The notes below the pieces were generated by a model. That model searched no databases. It saw only the letters and a program-made list of their open reading frames with translations, and was not told the origin of the DNA. From SURF-21 sp964529285 (GTDB lineage Bacteria; Actinomycetota; Geothermincolia; Geothermincolales; RBG-13-55-18), in contig CAZGWK010000004.1 in assembly GCA_964529285.1 (NCBI GenBank), positions 1 through 64,000 on the forward strand: a stretch of DNA of 64,000 nucleotides, given 5' to 3'. Both the position numbers and the translations under genes were made by a program. Below are positions 33,616-43,097 of the stretch, in pieces (positions within the stretch are counted from its first letter, which is position 1; every line of letters begins with the position of its first letter).

Positions 33616-35837
33616 AGGATTCGTGGCGGCTGCGTGCGGCCGTCTGGGCGGCGGTCTCCATCTCCATCTTCGCCCTTGCCCTGCAGGGCGTTGTCAGCCT
33701 GGGCCTGGGCCTGGCCTCCATAGTCCTGATAAGCGTGGGTTCGCTCATGAGCTGGAGGCGCAGGTACAGGCCGAACCTGTCGGTCAAAGTGGTCATCATG
33801 GCCTTGACCTTTGCCGCCCTGGTCTCTTTCCTGCGCCAGGTCGTCCTGCAGCCTTACGACCCGCGCATACCGCTTGCGGAACTCTTCGTCTGGGTACAGG
33901 TGCTGCACAGCTTCGACCTTCCGCGAGGCAAGGACCTGCTGCTGGCGCTGGTTAGCTCTCTCATCCTGCTCGCCCTGGCGGGTTCCTACGCTCTTTCCGC
34001 CTCCTTCGGGCTGATCATCCTGCTCTGGCTCGCGGCAGCCCTGCCGGCGCTCTACTTCATCCAGCGATCGCGGCTGCTCGAGCTCTCGGCGGAACCCGAG
34101 AGGTCCAGGGAGGCCGGGCAGTCCGCGTGGCAGCTTACTACGGTCATGGTCATCCTGGTGGTCCTGGTTTCCATGGGCGGCCTCGCCATTGGGGCGTTTA
34201 TGCCCCGTATAAACACTGCCTACCTGCGCGAACTGCCTTTCTCCATACGCAGGTCCTTCGCCTCCCCCGAAGGATACGCGTTCTCCAACCCGGCCTATCC
34301 CGACCTGCCCCTCGAGCCGCCTGCAAACGCCACGCAGATAAACCCGGAGGGCTATTTCGGTTTCGGGCCTTACCTGGACCTGCGCACGCGGGGCACGCTC
34401 GTCGACCTCCCGGTGATGAAGGTGCGGTCTACGGAACCCGCCTACTGGAGCGGCCTGTCCTTCCGGGAATACAACGGTTACGCATGGCTGGCACCGGACG
34501 AGGAGCCCAGGCGGTTGCGCGAGGCGGTGCAGCCCTTCGAGCTCGAGCACGATCCGTCCCAGGCACACCTGGACTCGCGCACGGTCATACAGACCTACTA
34601 CCTGGAGGCGGAGCAGCCAAACGTCATATTCACCTGCTTCCGGCCTGACCTGCTCTATTATCCCTCCGATTACATCTATCAGGACGAATCCGGGCTGAAG
34701 AGCCCGTTTCCCCTGGACGAAGGCCTCGTCTACAGCGTCGTCTCGCGCGGCATTTCCTCCGAGAGCAGGCTCTCGAGCTCTACGAGGGAAGTACCGGAAG
34801 GCGCCCTTGTCCCCTACCTCGAACTCCCCCCGTTGTCGCAGCGGGTGCAGGACCTCGCGCGCGAGATCATCCCGGTGGGCGAGGGGCCTTACGCGCGCGC
34901 CCTTGCCGTCGAGGACTTCCTGAAGAGCGAGTACGAATACTCCCTGGACGTGCCCGCCCTGCCCCCCGGAGAGGATGCCGTCGACGTTTTCCTCTTCGAG
35001 CACCGCCGCGGATACTGCGAGCATTTCGCCACCGCCTACGCGGTTCTGTGCCGCATGGCCGGGATACCTTCGCGCGTTGTGACCGGATACTCCACCGGTG
35101 ACTACAACCCCTTTACGGGACTGTACGAGGTGGGGCTGGATGACGCCCACGCCTGGGTCGAGATATACATGGAGGGCATAGGCTGGGTGACCCGCGAGCC
35201 CACCCCCGGCTTCGAGCTGCCGGAGTCCGACCGAGGTTCGGGTTCCCTGTGGGTCCTGCGGGATTTCTTCTCCTGGGTCGGCCGCAGCCTCTCGGCGCTT
35301 CTGCCCGGCCCCCTGCGCTCGGCACTGAAGGGGGGTCTCGCCGCGGTGGCCTCGGCCGCTGCGGCCCTCGCGGATGGGTTCCTCTATTCCGTAGGGGAGG
35401 CCCCCTGGCTGCTCCTCCTTCTTTTCCTGGTACTTTCGATCGTCCCCCTGGTACGCCTGGTACGGCTGCTGCGGCGCAGCAAGGGTCAACCCGCTGCGGC
35501 GCTGCACGGGCCCCTGCTCGACATGCACGACTTCCTCGCGGCACTGGATTCCCTGGGCTTGCGCCGGCGATCCAGCCAGACGGCCGGTGAATTCTTGGGG
35601 AACCTGGCCGCAATGACTCCCGGGCTGGACCTCTCCCGCGAGCTATTCCTCTTCGAGCGAGCGCGATACGGAGGGTCGCCCCTCGACGAAGAAGAAGCCC
35701 ACCGCCTGCGGCAGGGCCTCACGGCGGCCCTTGACAGGATCAAAGCGATTGCGGCGCAACGCCCGCGCCGGCGAAGCGTCCCCGCAAGGCGCACCGGGGC
35801 CCGAACCCCTCCGCCGGGAGCGGCGCCAGGCGCCTGA
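33561..35837 (+). CDS. TgpA-like transglutaminase-domain membrane protein
   Basis: A 758-residue protein with a DUF3488-type bundle of about six membrane helices, a periplasmic transglutaminase-like domain with C486 ('RGYCEHFATAYAVLCRMAGIPSR') and H530 ('DDAHAWVEIYMEGIGWVTREPTPGF'), one further membrane helix (~620-640), and a C-terminal DUF4129 region ('LRRRSSQTAGEFL'). The family acts at the envelope and is essential in some bacteria; the substrate is unknown. It overlaps the DUF58 gene by 55 nt, so expression is coupled. Confidence 0.92.
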   Translation: MPAKTIDYLRRINAPREIEDSWRLRAAVWAAVSISIFALALQGVVSLGLGLASIVLISVGSLMSWRRRYRPNLSVKVVIMALTFAALVSFLRQVVLQPYDPRIPLAELFVWVQVLHSFDLPRGKDLLLALVSSLILLALAGSYALSASFGLIILLWLAAALPALYFIQRSRLLELSAEPERSREAGQSAWQLTTVMVILVVLVSMGGLAIGAFMPRINTAYLRELPFSIRRSFASPEGYAFSNPAYPDLPLEPPANATQINPEGYFGFGPYLDLRTRGTLVDLPVMKVRSTEPAYWSGLSFREYNGYAWLAPDEEPRRLREAVQPFELEHDPSQAHLDSRTVIQTYYLEAEQPNVIFTCFRPDLLYYPSDYIYQDESGLKSPFPLDEGLVYSVVSRGISSESRLSSSTREVPEGALVPYLELPPLSQRVQDLAREIIPVGEGPYARALAVEDFLKSEYEYSLDVPALPPGEDAVDVFLFEHRRGYCEHFATAYAVLCRMAGIPSRVVTGYSTGDYNPFTGLYEVGLDDAHAWVEIYMEGIGWVTREPTPGFELPESDRGSGSLWVLRDFFSWVGRSLSALLPGPLRSALKGGLAAVASAAAALADGFLYSVGEAPWLLLLLFLVLSIVPLVRLVRLLRRSKGQPAAALHGPLLDMHDFLAALDSLGLRRRSSQTAGEFLGNLAAMTPGLDLSRELFLFERARYGGSPLDEEEAHRLRQGLTAALDRIKAIAAQRPRRRSVPARRTGARTPPPGAAPGA

Positions 35838-35908
35838 CCCGCCGTCCGGAGGGTGGTGCCATACTAAACGGATAAACGCGCGCTAAGGGGGCTTCTCTTC
35901 CCGAAGGC

Positions 35909-36904
35909 CTAGCGCGGGATGTCTTCCTCCAGGTTCAGCTCCATCTCCTGGCTGAGCGGCCTGGGTGCATACAGGGGGCGTTTAAACAGGTTGCGCATGT
36001 CCGTCCAGGGAGAATCACCGTCGGATACCTTGAACACGACCTCGCGGAAACTGTTTACTTTGGCGTCCAGGTTGTCCACGTGGTGAAGGACTATGGCTTC
36101 CAGTGTCTTGGGGCGTTTCGGCGAGCCCCATTCCAGCTCCCCGTGATGGCTGAGCACCGCGTGGCGCAGGCGCAGCGCCAGTTCCCCGGGGAACCCCGGC
36201 AGGGCGGCTATCCGCTCCCTGATCATCTCGTCCGAGAGCATCAGGTGGCCCAGGAACCTGCCGGCATCCGTGAAGTCGATCGCCCGATCGTATTCCAGTT
36301 CCTGGATCTTGCCGATATCGTGCAGTGCCGCGGCGGTTACAAGGAGGTCGCGGTCTATGTCGGGATAAAGGTCGCAGATCATGCGGCAAATGCGTACCGT
36401 CATGGCGGTGTGTTCCAGCAGTCCCCCCAGATAAGGATGATGGTAATTCTTGGCAGCGGGTGCGGCGGTGAACCTGCCCATGAATTCCACGTCGTTGAAA
36501 AAGGCGAACAACAGGCCTCGCAGGTGCAGGTTACGTACCTCCTCGAGTGCCACGCGCAGCTCTCCCTCCAGTTCGGCCCGGTCGGTTTCCACCACGCGCA
36601 GGAAATCGCATGCGTCCACCTCCTCTTCCCCGCAGCGCCGCAGGGAGCTAACGACGACCTGGAGCTGGTCGCGGTATTTCTCGGCCCTGCCGCTCACCGC
36701 CACGTAGTCCTTCTCCGCAAATGCGTCCTTGTAGCGGCTCGCGCCGTCCCAGAGGCGCGCGTCGACCTTGCCGCTCTTGTCGACCAGCTCCAGCGCCATG
36801 TATGGCGCTCCGGCTCTGGTCTTGCGCAGCTCCTTGCGCGCCACGATGAACGTACTTTTTACGGCCTCACCCGGCCTCAAATCCTTTATCAGCTGCTTGG
36901 GCAA
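35909..36904 (-). CDS. OB-fold/HD-domain 3'-5' exoribonuclease, YhaM-like
   Basis: About 331 residues. An N-terminal OB-fold ('MALELVDKSGKVDARLWD...YVAVSGRAEKYRDQLQVVV') precedes an HD domain with 'HTAMTVRICRM', 'TAAALHDIGKIQEL', 'LSHHGELEWGSPKRPKTLEAIVLHHVDNLDAK'. This is the YhaM/CBF1 arrangement. The frame is open to 36994; TTG 36904, shortly after GAGGAGG, starts at 'PKQLIKDLRPGE', the usual N-terminus. It acts on single-stranded RNA/DNA ends in relatives. Confidence 0.87.
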   Translation of the reverse strand: MPKQLIKDLRPGEAVKSTFIVARKELRKTRAGAPYMALELVDKSGKVDARLWDGASRYKDAFAEKDYVAVSGRAEKYRDQLQVVVSSLRRCGEEEVDACDFLRVVETDRAELEGELRVALEEVRNLHLRGLLFAFFNDVEFMGRFTAAPAAKNYHHPYLGGLLEHTAMTVRICRMICDLYPDIDRDLLVTAAALHDIGKIQELEYDRAIDFTDAGRFLGHLMLSDEMIRERIAALPGFPGELALRLRHAVLSHHGELEWGSPKRPKTLEAIVLHHVDNLDAKVNSFREVVFKVSDGDSPWTDMRNLFKRPLYAPRPLSQEMELNLEEDIPR

Positions 36905-37332
36905 ACCTGCCTCCTCAATCCTCGCCACCCCCTTATTTCTTCTTTCCCGTCCCCTCTTTCTCCTTGATGATGGAGACAGCCGGACGAACGGCACCGCCGC
37001 TCAGCGCAGTCGGCCACGGGCTGCCTCGAGCGCATGTGATCTCGTCCAGACAGGAATCATTTCTCACCCTCGATACCCATACTACCCGCAGGCTGTGACA
37101 AAGCGCCGGAGCCGCCGCCATGGTGTATCGCCTCGCCTCTACGCATGCGCTTGAACCCACGGAAGCCGGGAGAACGGGAGAGCCGCGCCCCCACGCGTTT
37201 GACACATGCCCGAAGCCCCGGATATTTTATATGCAGAGCCATAAGCCTTGATGGCAGGAGATATCAGGAGTTCCGGGGGTCTTGCCTGCAAGGTAGCAGT
37301 ATCCAGTGTTGCCAGCGGTAGGTGAGGTTCGG
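36905..37332. other. 428-bp intergenic region upstream of the polyphosphate operon
   Basis: Lies between the divergent YhaM-like and sixA genes and should contain both promoters. No RNA gene, repeat or convincing small reading frame is visible. 'GGTGAGG' at 37321-37327 is the likely sixA ribosome site. Confidence 0.4.
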
Positions 37333-37845
37333 TTGAAGATCGTTTTTCTGGTCAGACATGCCAAATCGAGCTGGAAAGACCCTTCTCTGCCCGACAGGGA
37401 CAGGCCGCTCAAGAAGCGCGGAGCCAGGGACCTTGAGTTGCTGAGGCCGGCCTTGACCGCACAAGAACACAGGCCCGAACGCGTGTTCTCCAGCGATGCC
37501 AGGAGGGCGGCGGATACCGCCACAACCCTGGCCGGGTTTTACGGCCTGAAGAAGAGCCGCGTCACTTTCTCGCATGAACTGTATGCCGCTTCCCCGGGGG
37601 AGATCCTCGATTTCATCCGCAACCGGGACGCTAAGCTACGCAGCATAATGGTGGTCGGGCACAACCCCGGGATAAGCGAAGCGGCAGACCTTCTCGGAGT
37701 TGAACCCCCGGAGGCTTGGCTGCCTACATCGGCCGTCGTCTGTTTCGGTTTCGCCGCAGATAGATGGGCCCGGCTGCGAGAGAACACCGGCGATCTGGAG
37801 TTCTACGAATATCCAAAGAAGTACAAAGAGGAGATATCGGGATAA
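37333..37845 (+). CDS. sixA: SixA-type histidine phosphatase
   Basis: A 170-residue phosphoglycerate-mutase-fold phosphatase. The phosphohistidine motif is 'LVRHAKSSW'; 'FSSDARRAADTATTLA' and 'MVVGHNPGISEAADLL' provide the other catalytic Arg and His. SixA removes phosphate from phosphohistidine proteins. TTG 37333 is 5 nt after GGTGAGG. It is the first gene of the operon, and its stop overlaps the ppk1 start. SixA-like genes often neighbour CHAD/CYTH and polyphosphate genes. Confidence 0.85.
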   Translation: MKIVFLVRHAKSSWKDPSLPDRDRPLKKRGARDLELLRPALTAQEHRPERVFSSDARRAADTATTLAGFYGLKKSRVTFSHELYAASPGEILDFIRNRDAKLRSIMVVGHNPGISEAADLLGVEPPEAWLPTSAVVCFGFAADRWARLRENTGDLEFYEYPKKYKEEISG

Positions 37846-39905
37846 ACAAGTACATCAACCGGGAGTTGAGCTGGCTCTCCTTCAACGAGAGGGTCCTGCA
37901 GGAGGCGGAAGACACCGCCGTACCGCTCCTGGAGAGGCTGCAGTTCCTGGGCATATTCTCATCAAACCTGGACGAGTTCTTCAGCGTAAGGGTGGGCACG
38001 CTCAAGCGCCTCATCGCCTCGGGACAGAAACCGGCGACGCTTATCGGGGGGACGCCGAAAACGGTGCTGGAGCAGGTGTTAGAAAGGGCGAGGTGCCTGC
38101 GCGACCGCTTCGAGAAAGACCTCGCCACGGTCCTGGACGAACTGGAAAAAGAAAGCATCATCATGGTGGACGAGAAGGGCTTGAGCGCGGAGCAGGAAGA
38201 GTACTTGCAGGATTACTTCTCCGCAAAGGTCCACCCCAGGCTCATCCCCATCATGCTCGATAACGTGCATGACTTCCCTTATCTGCACAATCTCGTCATC
38301 TATCTGGCCGTCGTCATCAAGACGAGGGACAAGGGATCCGGGGAGCAGTATGCTTTGATAGAGGTCCCGGCTGACGTGCTGCCCAGGTTCAACAGGCTTC
38401 CGGGAGGCAGCGATAAAACCTACGTCATAATGCTCGATGATATGATCCGCTACGGCCTCAAGGATATATTTTCCATGTTCGACTCCGAGGACATATCCGC
38501 ATACACCATCAAGATGACGCGCGATTCCGAGTTGGATATCGAGTCGGACATCACCACCAGCCTGTTCGAGCAGATATCGCGCTCGATCAAGAACCGCAAG
38601 TACGGGAACCCCGTCCGTTTCGTGTACGACCGTGAAATACCCGAAGGCCTCCTGGACTACATCGCCCGTAAGAACAAGCTCTCCCCCGAGATAATGATCT
38701 CCGGCGGCAGGTATCATAACGCGAGGGACATGGCGACCTTTCCGGATCTGGGCAAGCGCTTCAACAGGCTGAAATACAAACACCCCGAGCCGCTGGAGCA
38801 TGCGGTATTGCGTGAGTATACCAGTTCTCTGCGGGCCATAGAAGACCAGGACGTCCTGCTTCACTTCCCCTATCAGTCCTTCCATTACATCATCGACCTG
38901 CTGCGCGAAGCCGCCATCGACAAGGACGTCGTCTCCATCAAGATGACGCTGTACCGCGTCGCAGATGAATCGCAAGTGGTCAACGCCCTGATAAACGCCA
39001 GAAGAAACGGCAAGGAAGTCACCGTGGTCGTGGAGCTCCAGGCCCGTTTCGACGAGGAAGCGAACATCCAGTGGACTGAGCGCCTGATCGAAGAGGGCGC
39101 GAACGTCATCCCGGAAATACCCGGAGTAAAGGTACACTGCAAATTACTGCTGATAACGCGCAAGGAAAAGAGGGGGTTCAAGCATTATGCGGGTCTCAGC
39201 ACGGGGAACTTCAACGAATCCACCGCCAGGATATACGCCGACCACGCGCTGCTCACCAGCGACCCCAGGATCACCTGCGAAGCAGGGAATCTCTTCGAGT
39301 TCCTGGAGAACAGCTTCAAATCCTTTAATTACCGCCACCTTCTCGTCTCCCCCTTCAACATGACCAAGCAGCTGTATAAACACATAAAGAACGAGGTGAA
39401 GAACGCCCAGGAGGGGAAAGAAGCCTATATCTACGCCAAGCTCAACAGCTTCTCGCACAAGAAGACCATCAACAGGCTCTACCGGGCCAACGATGCCGGG
39501 GTCAACATCAAGATGGTCAACCGCGGCATCTGCTGCCTCTTGCCCGGCGTAGAGGGCCTGAGCGAGAATATCGAGGTGATCAGCATCGTGGACAAGTATC
39601 TGGAGCACTCACGCATCATTGTCTTCTGCAACGACAACGACCCCCTGGTCTTCATAGCCTCCGCCGACTGGATGACGAGGAATTTCGAACGCCGCATCGA
39701 GGTGGGGGTCCCCATATACGACGCGAAGATAAAAACGGAGCTGATCGACTACCTCAAGATCCAGCTGAGCGACAACGTGAAAGCGAGGATCATCAACGAG
39801 GGCCAGGACAACAGCGAGAGAAACGTGACGGGTAAGAAGAAGCTGAGGGCCCAGGACGCGATATACGGATACCTGGAGGACAAGCTGCGCAGCGGCAAGG
39901 GGTAG
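37842..39905 (+). CDS. ppk1: polyphosphate kinase 1
   Basis: About 687 residues. PPK1 polymerises the ATP gamma-phosphate into polyphosphate through a phosphohistidine. Seen are the N-domain 'YINRELSWLSFNERVLQEA', 'LDEFFSVRVG', the first catalytic region 'HFPYQSFHYIIDLLREAA...SIKMTLYRV', 'KVHCKLLLI' with the likely phosphorylated His, and 'YAGLSTGNFNESTARIYADHAL'. No ATG/GTG/TTG occurs near the conserved start. ATA 37842 overlaps the sixA stop (ATAA) and is 8 nt after AGAGGAG. The next in-frame alternative is ATG 37764, which needs an 82-nt overlap and a 26-residue extension. Confidence 0.92.
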   Translation: MNKYINRELSWLSFNERVLQEAEDTAVPLLERLQFLGIFSSNLDEFFSVRVGTLKRLIASGQKPATLIGGTPKTVLEQVLERARCLRDRFEKDLATVLDELEKESIIMVDEKGLSAEQEEYLQDYFSAKVHPRLIPIMLDNVHDFPYLHNLVIYLAVVIKTRDKGSGEQYALIEVPADVLPRFNRLPGGSDKTYVIMLDDMIRYGLKDIFSMFDSEDISAYTIKMTRDSELDIESDITTSLFEQISRSIKNRKYGNPVRFVYDREIPEGLLDYIARKNKLSPEIMISGGRYHNARDMATFPDLGKRFNRLKYKHPEPLEHAVLREYTSSLRAIEDQDVLLHFPYQSFHYIIDLLREAAIDKDVVSIKMTLYRVADESQVVNALINARRNGKEVTVVVELQARFDEEANIQWTERLIEEGANVIPEIPGVKVHCKLLLITRKEKRGFKHYAGLSTGNFNESTARIYADHALLTSDPRITCEAGNLFEFLENSFKSFNYRHLLVSPFNMTKQLYKHIKNEVKNAQEGKEAYIYAKLNSFSHKKTINRLYRANDAGVNIKMVNRGICCLLPGVEGLSENIEVISIVDKYLEHSRIIVFCNDNDPLVFIASADWMTRNFERRIEVGVPIYDAKIKTELIDYLKIQLSDNVKARIINEGQDNSERNVTGKKKLRAQDAIYGYLEDKLRSGKG

Positions 39906-39915
39906 TGAACCAGGC

Positions 39916-41421
39916 ATGAAGCCATTCTATTTCCGAACCGATGACGACAGATCACGGGCTTTCGCGCTGCTGGTCGAGGAGAGGTTCGAGGTGGAGCGAG
40001 GTCCTTCCTGTGTGGCGCCGGTCACGCTTTACGACACCTTCGACTGGAGATTGTACAGGAAGGGGTGTTTTGCTTATGCGGTGAAGGGCTCGTTCAATAT
40101 CCAGGGGTCGAACGACCAGTCGCCGTTTATCACGTGTGCGCTCGAGAGCGTGCCCAGGTTCTGGTGGGAGTGCGAGGAGGAACGCCTGCGCGGATTCCTG
40201 GAAGACATCACGGGCATAAGGGCTCTCCTGCCGCTGGCAACGTTCGAGCTTCGCGAACAGCAATACCTGGCGAGAAACGAGGACGTAAAGATCGTGAGCC
40301 GGTTCTCGCTCCTGACCCACGCCGCACGCGGCAACGGTTCGCAGTCATACCTGTTCGTGAAACCCCTCAAGGGCTATCCGGAAGAGCGGGACCTCCTCCT
40401 GGCAGCGGCCGGGGAATCGGCCATGCAGGAGCTTCCGCACCCGCTAATGGAAGAGCTAATGCTCGCAGCCTGGATCCATCCCGGGGATTACAGCTCCAAG
40501 CTCGACGTACGCCTGAACAGGGGGCAGACCGTTACCGAAGCAGCCCTGGTCATCCTCAAACACCTTCTTTCCACCATCAGGTCCAACGTCCCCGGCATCA
40601 TCAAGGATTACGATACCGAGTTCCTGCACGACTTTCGCGTGGCCACGCGAAGGAGCAGGGCCTGCCTTTCCCAGGTCAAGGAGGCCTTCCCGCCAGAGGC
40701 AAGGAGGAAATACAACGCTGACTTCAAGAGGACAGCCAAGGAGTGCAACCTGCTGAGGGACCTCGACGTATATCTCCTCGACAAGCAGCGTTACTACGAT
40801 ATGCTGCCGGAACACCTGCGCGCGGGGCTGGACCGCTATTTCATGCACATACAGCGCAGAAGAAACAGCCAGCAGAAACGGTTCGCAGGTTTCCTTCGCA
40901 CGGAGGCTTTCCGTTCGGCCCTGGACGACTGGGAGGCGTTCCTGGAAAACCCGCAGCTGCCGTCAGCAAGCCCCCCGGCGTTCGAGATCGCAAGGTCGCG
41001 CATCAGCGCCAGCTTCGCGAAGATAATAAAACGGGGGCGCAAGATCACGGATGCATCCCCCGATGAAGGCCTGCACAGGCTGCGCATAGAGTGCAAGAGG
41101 CTGCGCTACCTCCTCGAGTTCTTCGCGTCGCTGTTCCCGCGCAAAAAGACGGAGAGCCTTATCGGGCATCTCAAGGGTCTCCAGGACGACCTGGGCGAGT
41201 TCAACGACCTCACTATGCAGCAGATCAATCTCAATGCCTATCTGGAACGCGCAGAGAGCAGCCTGCAGAAAAGCCGGCTGGAGGCGGCGGCGATAGGCGG
41301 CCTCGTCGCCATGCTCCACGAGCGCCAGGGCGAAGTCAGAGAGGGTTTTTACCGCAGTTTCGCGGATTTCGATTCCAAGCAGGTACACGCGATATGCGAG
41401 GAGCTTTTCGGGAAAGGGTAA
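39916..41421 (+). CDS. CHAD-domain protein with degenerate CYTH-like N-terminus
   Basis: A 501-residue protein. The first ~200 residues look like a CYTH/triphosphate-tunnel fold ('TLYDTFDWRLYRKG') but lack the ExExK start. From ~220 there is a CHAD helical bundle: 'EFLHDFRVATRRSRACL', 'LLRDLDVY', 'LHRLRIECKRLRYLLEFF' and 'LQDDLGEFND', with the conserved His/Arg/Lys pattern. CHAD domains bind polyphosphate, which fits the position 10 nt after ppk1. It may target granules or link polyphosphate to another partner. Confidence 0.88.
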   Translation: MKPFYFRTDDDRSRAFALLVEERFEVERGPSCVAPVTLYDTFDWRLYRKGCFAYAVKGSFNIQGSNDQSPFITCALESVPRFWWECEEERLRGFLEDITGIRALLPLATFELREQQYLARNEDVKIVSRFSLLTHAARGNGSQSYLFVKPLKGYPEERDLLLAAAGESAMQELPHPLMEELMLAAWIHPGDYSSKLDVRLNRGQTVTEAALVILKHLLSTIRSNVPGIIKDYDTEFLHDFRVATRRSRACLSQVKEAFPPEARRKYNADFKRTAKECNLLRDLDVYLLDKQRYYDMLPEHLRAGLDRYFMHIQRRRNSQQKRFAGFLRTEAFRSALDDWEAFLENPQLPSASPPAFEIARSRISASFAKIIKRGRKITDASPDEGLHRLRIECKRLRYLLEFFASLFPRKKTESLIGHLKGLQDDLGEFNDLTMQQINLNAYLERAESSLQKSRLEAAAIGGLVAMLHERQGEVREGFYRSFADFDSKQVHAICEELFGKG

Positions 41422-41422
41422 A

Positions 41423-42169
41423 GTGCGCGTAATCTCCCTATACAGCATAAAGGGCGGCGTGGGCAAAACCACCGCTGCGGTCAATTTTGCATATCTGAAC
41501 GCCGCGGGAGGAAGGAGAACGCTGCTGTGCGACCTCGACCCCCAGGCGTCGGCGTCGTTCTACTTCCGCATCAAGCCCCGGGTCGGGCAGAGCGCGAAGA
41601 TGATGGTTTCCTCGGGCGGCAAGGCCGCAGGATTTATCAGAGCAACCGATTACGAAAACCTCCATCTTCTGCCTTCGGATATATCCTTTCGCAAGCTGGA
41701 TATACGGATCGACAGGGCCAAGCACTCCAAGAAAGCCTTGCAGTACGCCCTGCGGCAGTTCGACGAGGACTATGATACCCTCTTCATCGACTCCCCCCCG
41801 AACATCACCATGCTCTCGGAAAACATCTTCCGGGTTTCGGACATACTGCTCGTGCCGGTTATTCCCACCACTCTCTCCAGGCGGACCCTGGAGCAGCTGC
41901 GCGCTTTCCTCTCGAGACAGGAAATACGCGTCGAACACGTTATCCCCTTCTTCTCGATGGTCGACGCGAGAAAGAGCCTGCACAGGCAGATGATGGAAGA
42001 GCTTTGGAGCGCCCAGCCGGATTTTCTGAAGCATTACATACCCTATCGTTCCGAGATCGAGAGAATGGGGATCTTCCGGGCTCCACTTCCCGCGGTGCGT
42101 CCGGGGAGCGAAAGCGCCAGGGGGATCGCGTTGTTGTGGCAGGAGATATTGGAAAGGGCGCCGGTTTGA
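41423..42169 (+). CDS. ParA/MinD-like ATPase, orphan
   Basis: A 248-residue P-loop ATPase with deviant Walker A 'SIKGGVGKTTAAVNFA', Walker A' 'LLCDLDPQASASFYF', and 'DTLFIDSPPNITMLSEN'. GTG 41423 follows the CHAD-gene stop by one base. No ParB-like gene is adjacent; the chromosomal parAB is at 61.3-63.0 kb. Given operon position between CHAD and CYTH genes, it could position polyphosphate granules, as ParA-like proteins do for other cargo. That role is inference. Confidence 0.85.
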   Translation: MRVISLYSIKGGVGKTTAAVNFAYLNAAGGRRTLLCDLDPQASASFYFRIKPRVGQSAKMMVSSGGKAAGFIRATDYENLHLLPSDISFRKLDIRIDRAKHSKKALQYALRQFDEDYDTLFIDSPPNITMLSENIFRVSDILLVPVIPTTLSRRTLEQLRAFLSRQEIRVEHVIPFFSMVDARKSLHRQMMEELWSAQPDFLKHYIPYRSEIERMGIFRAPLPAVRPGSESARGIALLWQEILERAPV

Positions 42170-42172
42170 ACC

Positions 42173-43084
42173 ATGGAGATCGAAAAGAAGTTTCTGCTCA
42201 AAGAACTGCCGGGAAAGCTGTATGGTTATCCGTCCGTGTTCATAGAACAGGGATACATCGTCATAACCGCGAACGAGGAGCTCCGCATAAGAAAAGGGAA
42301 CGGTGCGCATATATTGACCTTCAAGAAAGGCACGGGAACGACGAGGCACGAGATCGAGATCGGCATATCCGAGGAACAGTACGATGAGTTCAAACCGTGC
42401 GTCGTCGGTACACCGATATCGAAAACGAGAGTCAAATATCCCTATAGGGAACATACGATAGAGATAGACGTCTACAAGGGGGGCCTGGAGGGCTTGATCA
42501 CGGCCGAGGTGGAGTTCTCCTCGCCGCACGACATGCAGGAGTTCTCCCCGCCCTCCTGGTTCGGAGAGGACGTCTCGCTTGATGATGATTTTAAAAACAA
42601 GAACCTGGCGTTGCAGGGCTTTCCCGCATCCCTTCTCCGCAAGTGGAAAGAAACGGGCAGGCCCCCCTGGCACTTCAGGCAGTCCGGGGTCGTCCCATAC
42701 CGCCATGCGGAAGCAGGCTGCGAGGTCCTGCTCGTCACCACGCGAAGATCGGGCAAGTGGGTGATCCCGAAGGGCATCGTCGAGCCCGACCTCTCGCCAG
42801 TGGACTCCGCCAGGAAGGAAGCCCTCGAAGAGGCGGGCGTTCGCGGAACCGTCTGCGAGGAGATAGAAGAGTCGTATTCCTACGACAAGTGGGGCGGACG
42901 ATGCGAGGTCGAGATCTTCCCGCTCCGGGTGAGCGAGCAGCTCACAAGCTGGCCAGAAGGCGCTATCCGCCAGCGGGAATGGGTGCCGCAAGGACATCTA
43001 GACGAGTATCTAGAAAACGAGGGGTTGAGGGAGGCGGTTTTACGCATATTGCATCGGCTTCCAGAGATCGCAGAACGAAGCTAG
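42173..43084 (+). CDS. CYTH–Nudix fusion protein
   Basis: A 303-residue protein. Residues 1-~145 are a CYTH/triphosphate tunnel domain starting with EIEKKFL, the ExExK metal-binding motif. Residues ~160-303 are a Nudix domain: 'WVIPKGIVEPDLSPVDSARKEALEEAGVRG' has the KEALEEAG core, but the first glutamate of the Nudix box is leucine, as in some diphosphoinositol/polyphosphate-type members. Both domains act on polyphosphate-type or nucleoside polyphosphate substrates. It starts 3 nt after the ParA-like gene, so it is in the operon. Confidence 0.88.
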   Translation: MEIEKKFLLKELPGKLYGYPSVFIEQGYIVITANEELRIRKGNGAHILTFKKGTGTTRHEIEIGISEEQYDEFKPCVVGTPISKTRVKYPYREHTIEIDVYKGGLEGLITAEVEFSSPHDMQEFSPPSWFGEDVSLDDDFKNKNLALQGFPASLLRKWKETGRPPWHFRQSGVVPYRHAEAGCEVLLVTTRRSGKWVIPKGIVEPDLSPVDSARKEALEEAGVRGTVCEEIEESYSYDKWGGRCEVEIFPLRVSEQLTSWPEGAIRQREWVPQGHLDEYLENEGLREAVLRILHRLPEIAERS

Positions 43085-43097
43085 CACAGGAGTTGTT

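Noticed and set aside
33585..35528. 647-codon minus-strand frame opposite the transglutaminase gene
   Set aside because: Shadow; the plus strand encodes recognisable TgpA/DUF4129 domains.
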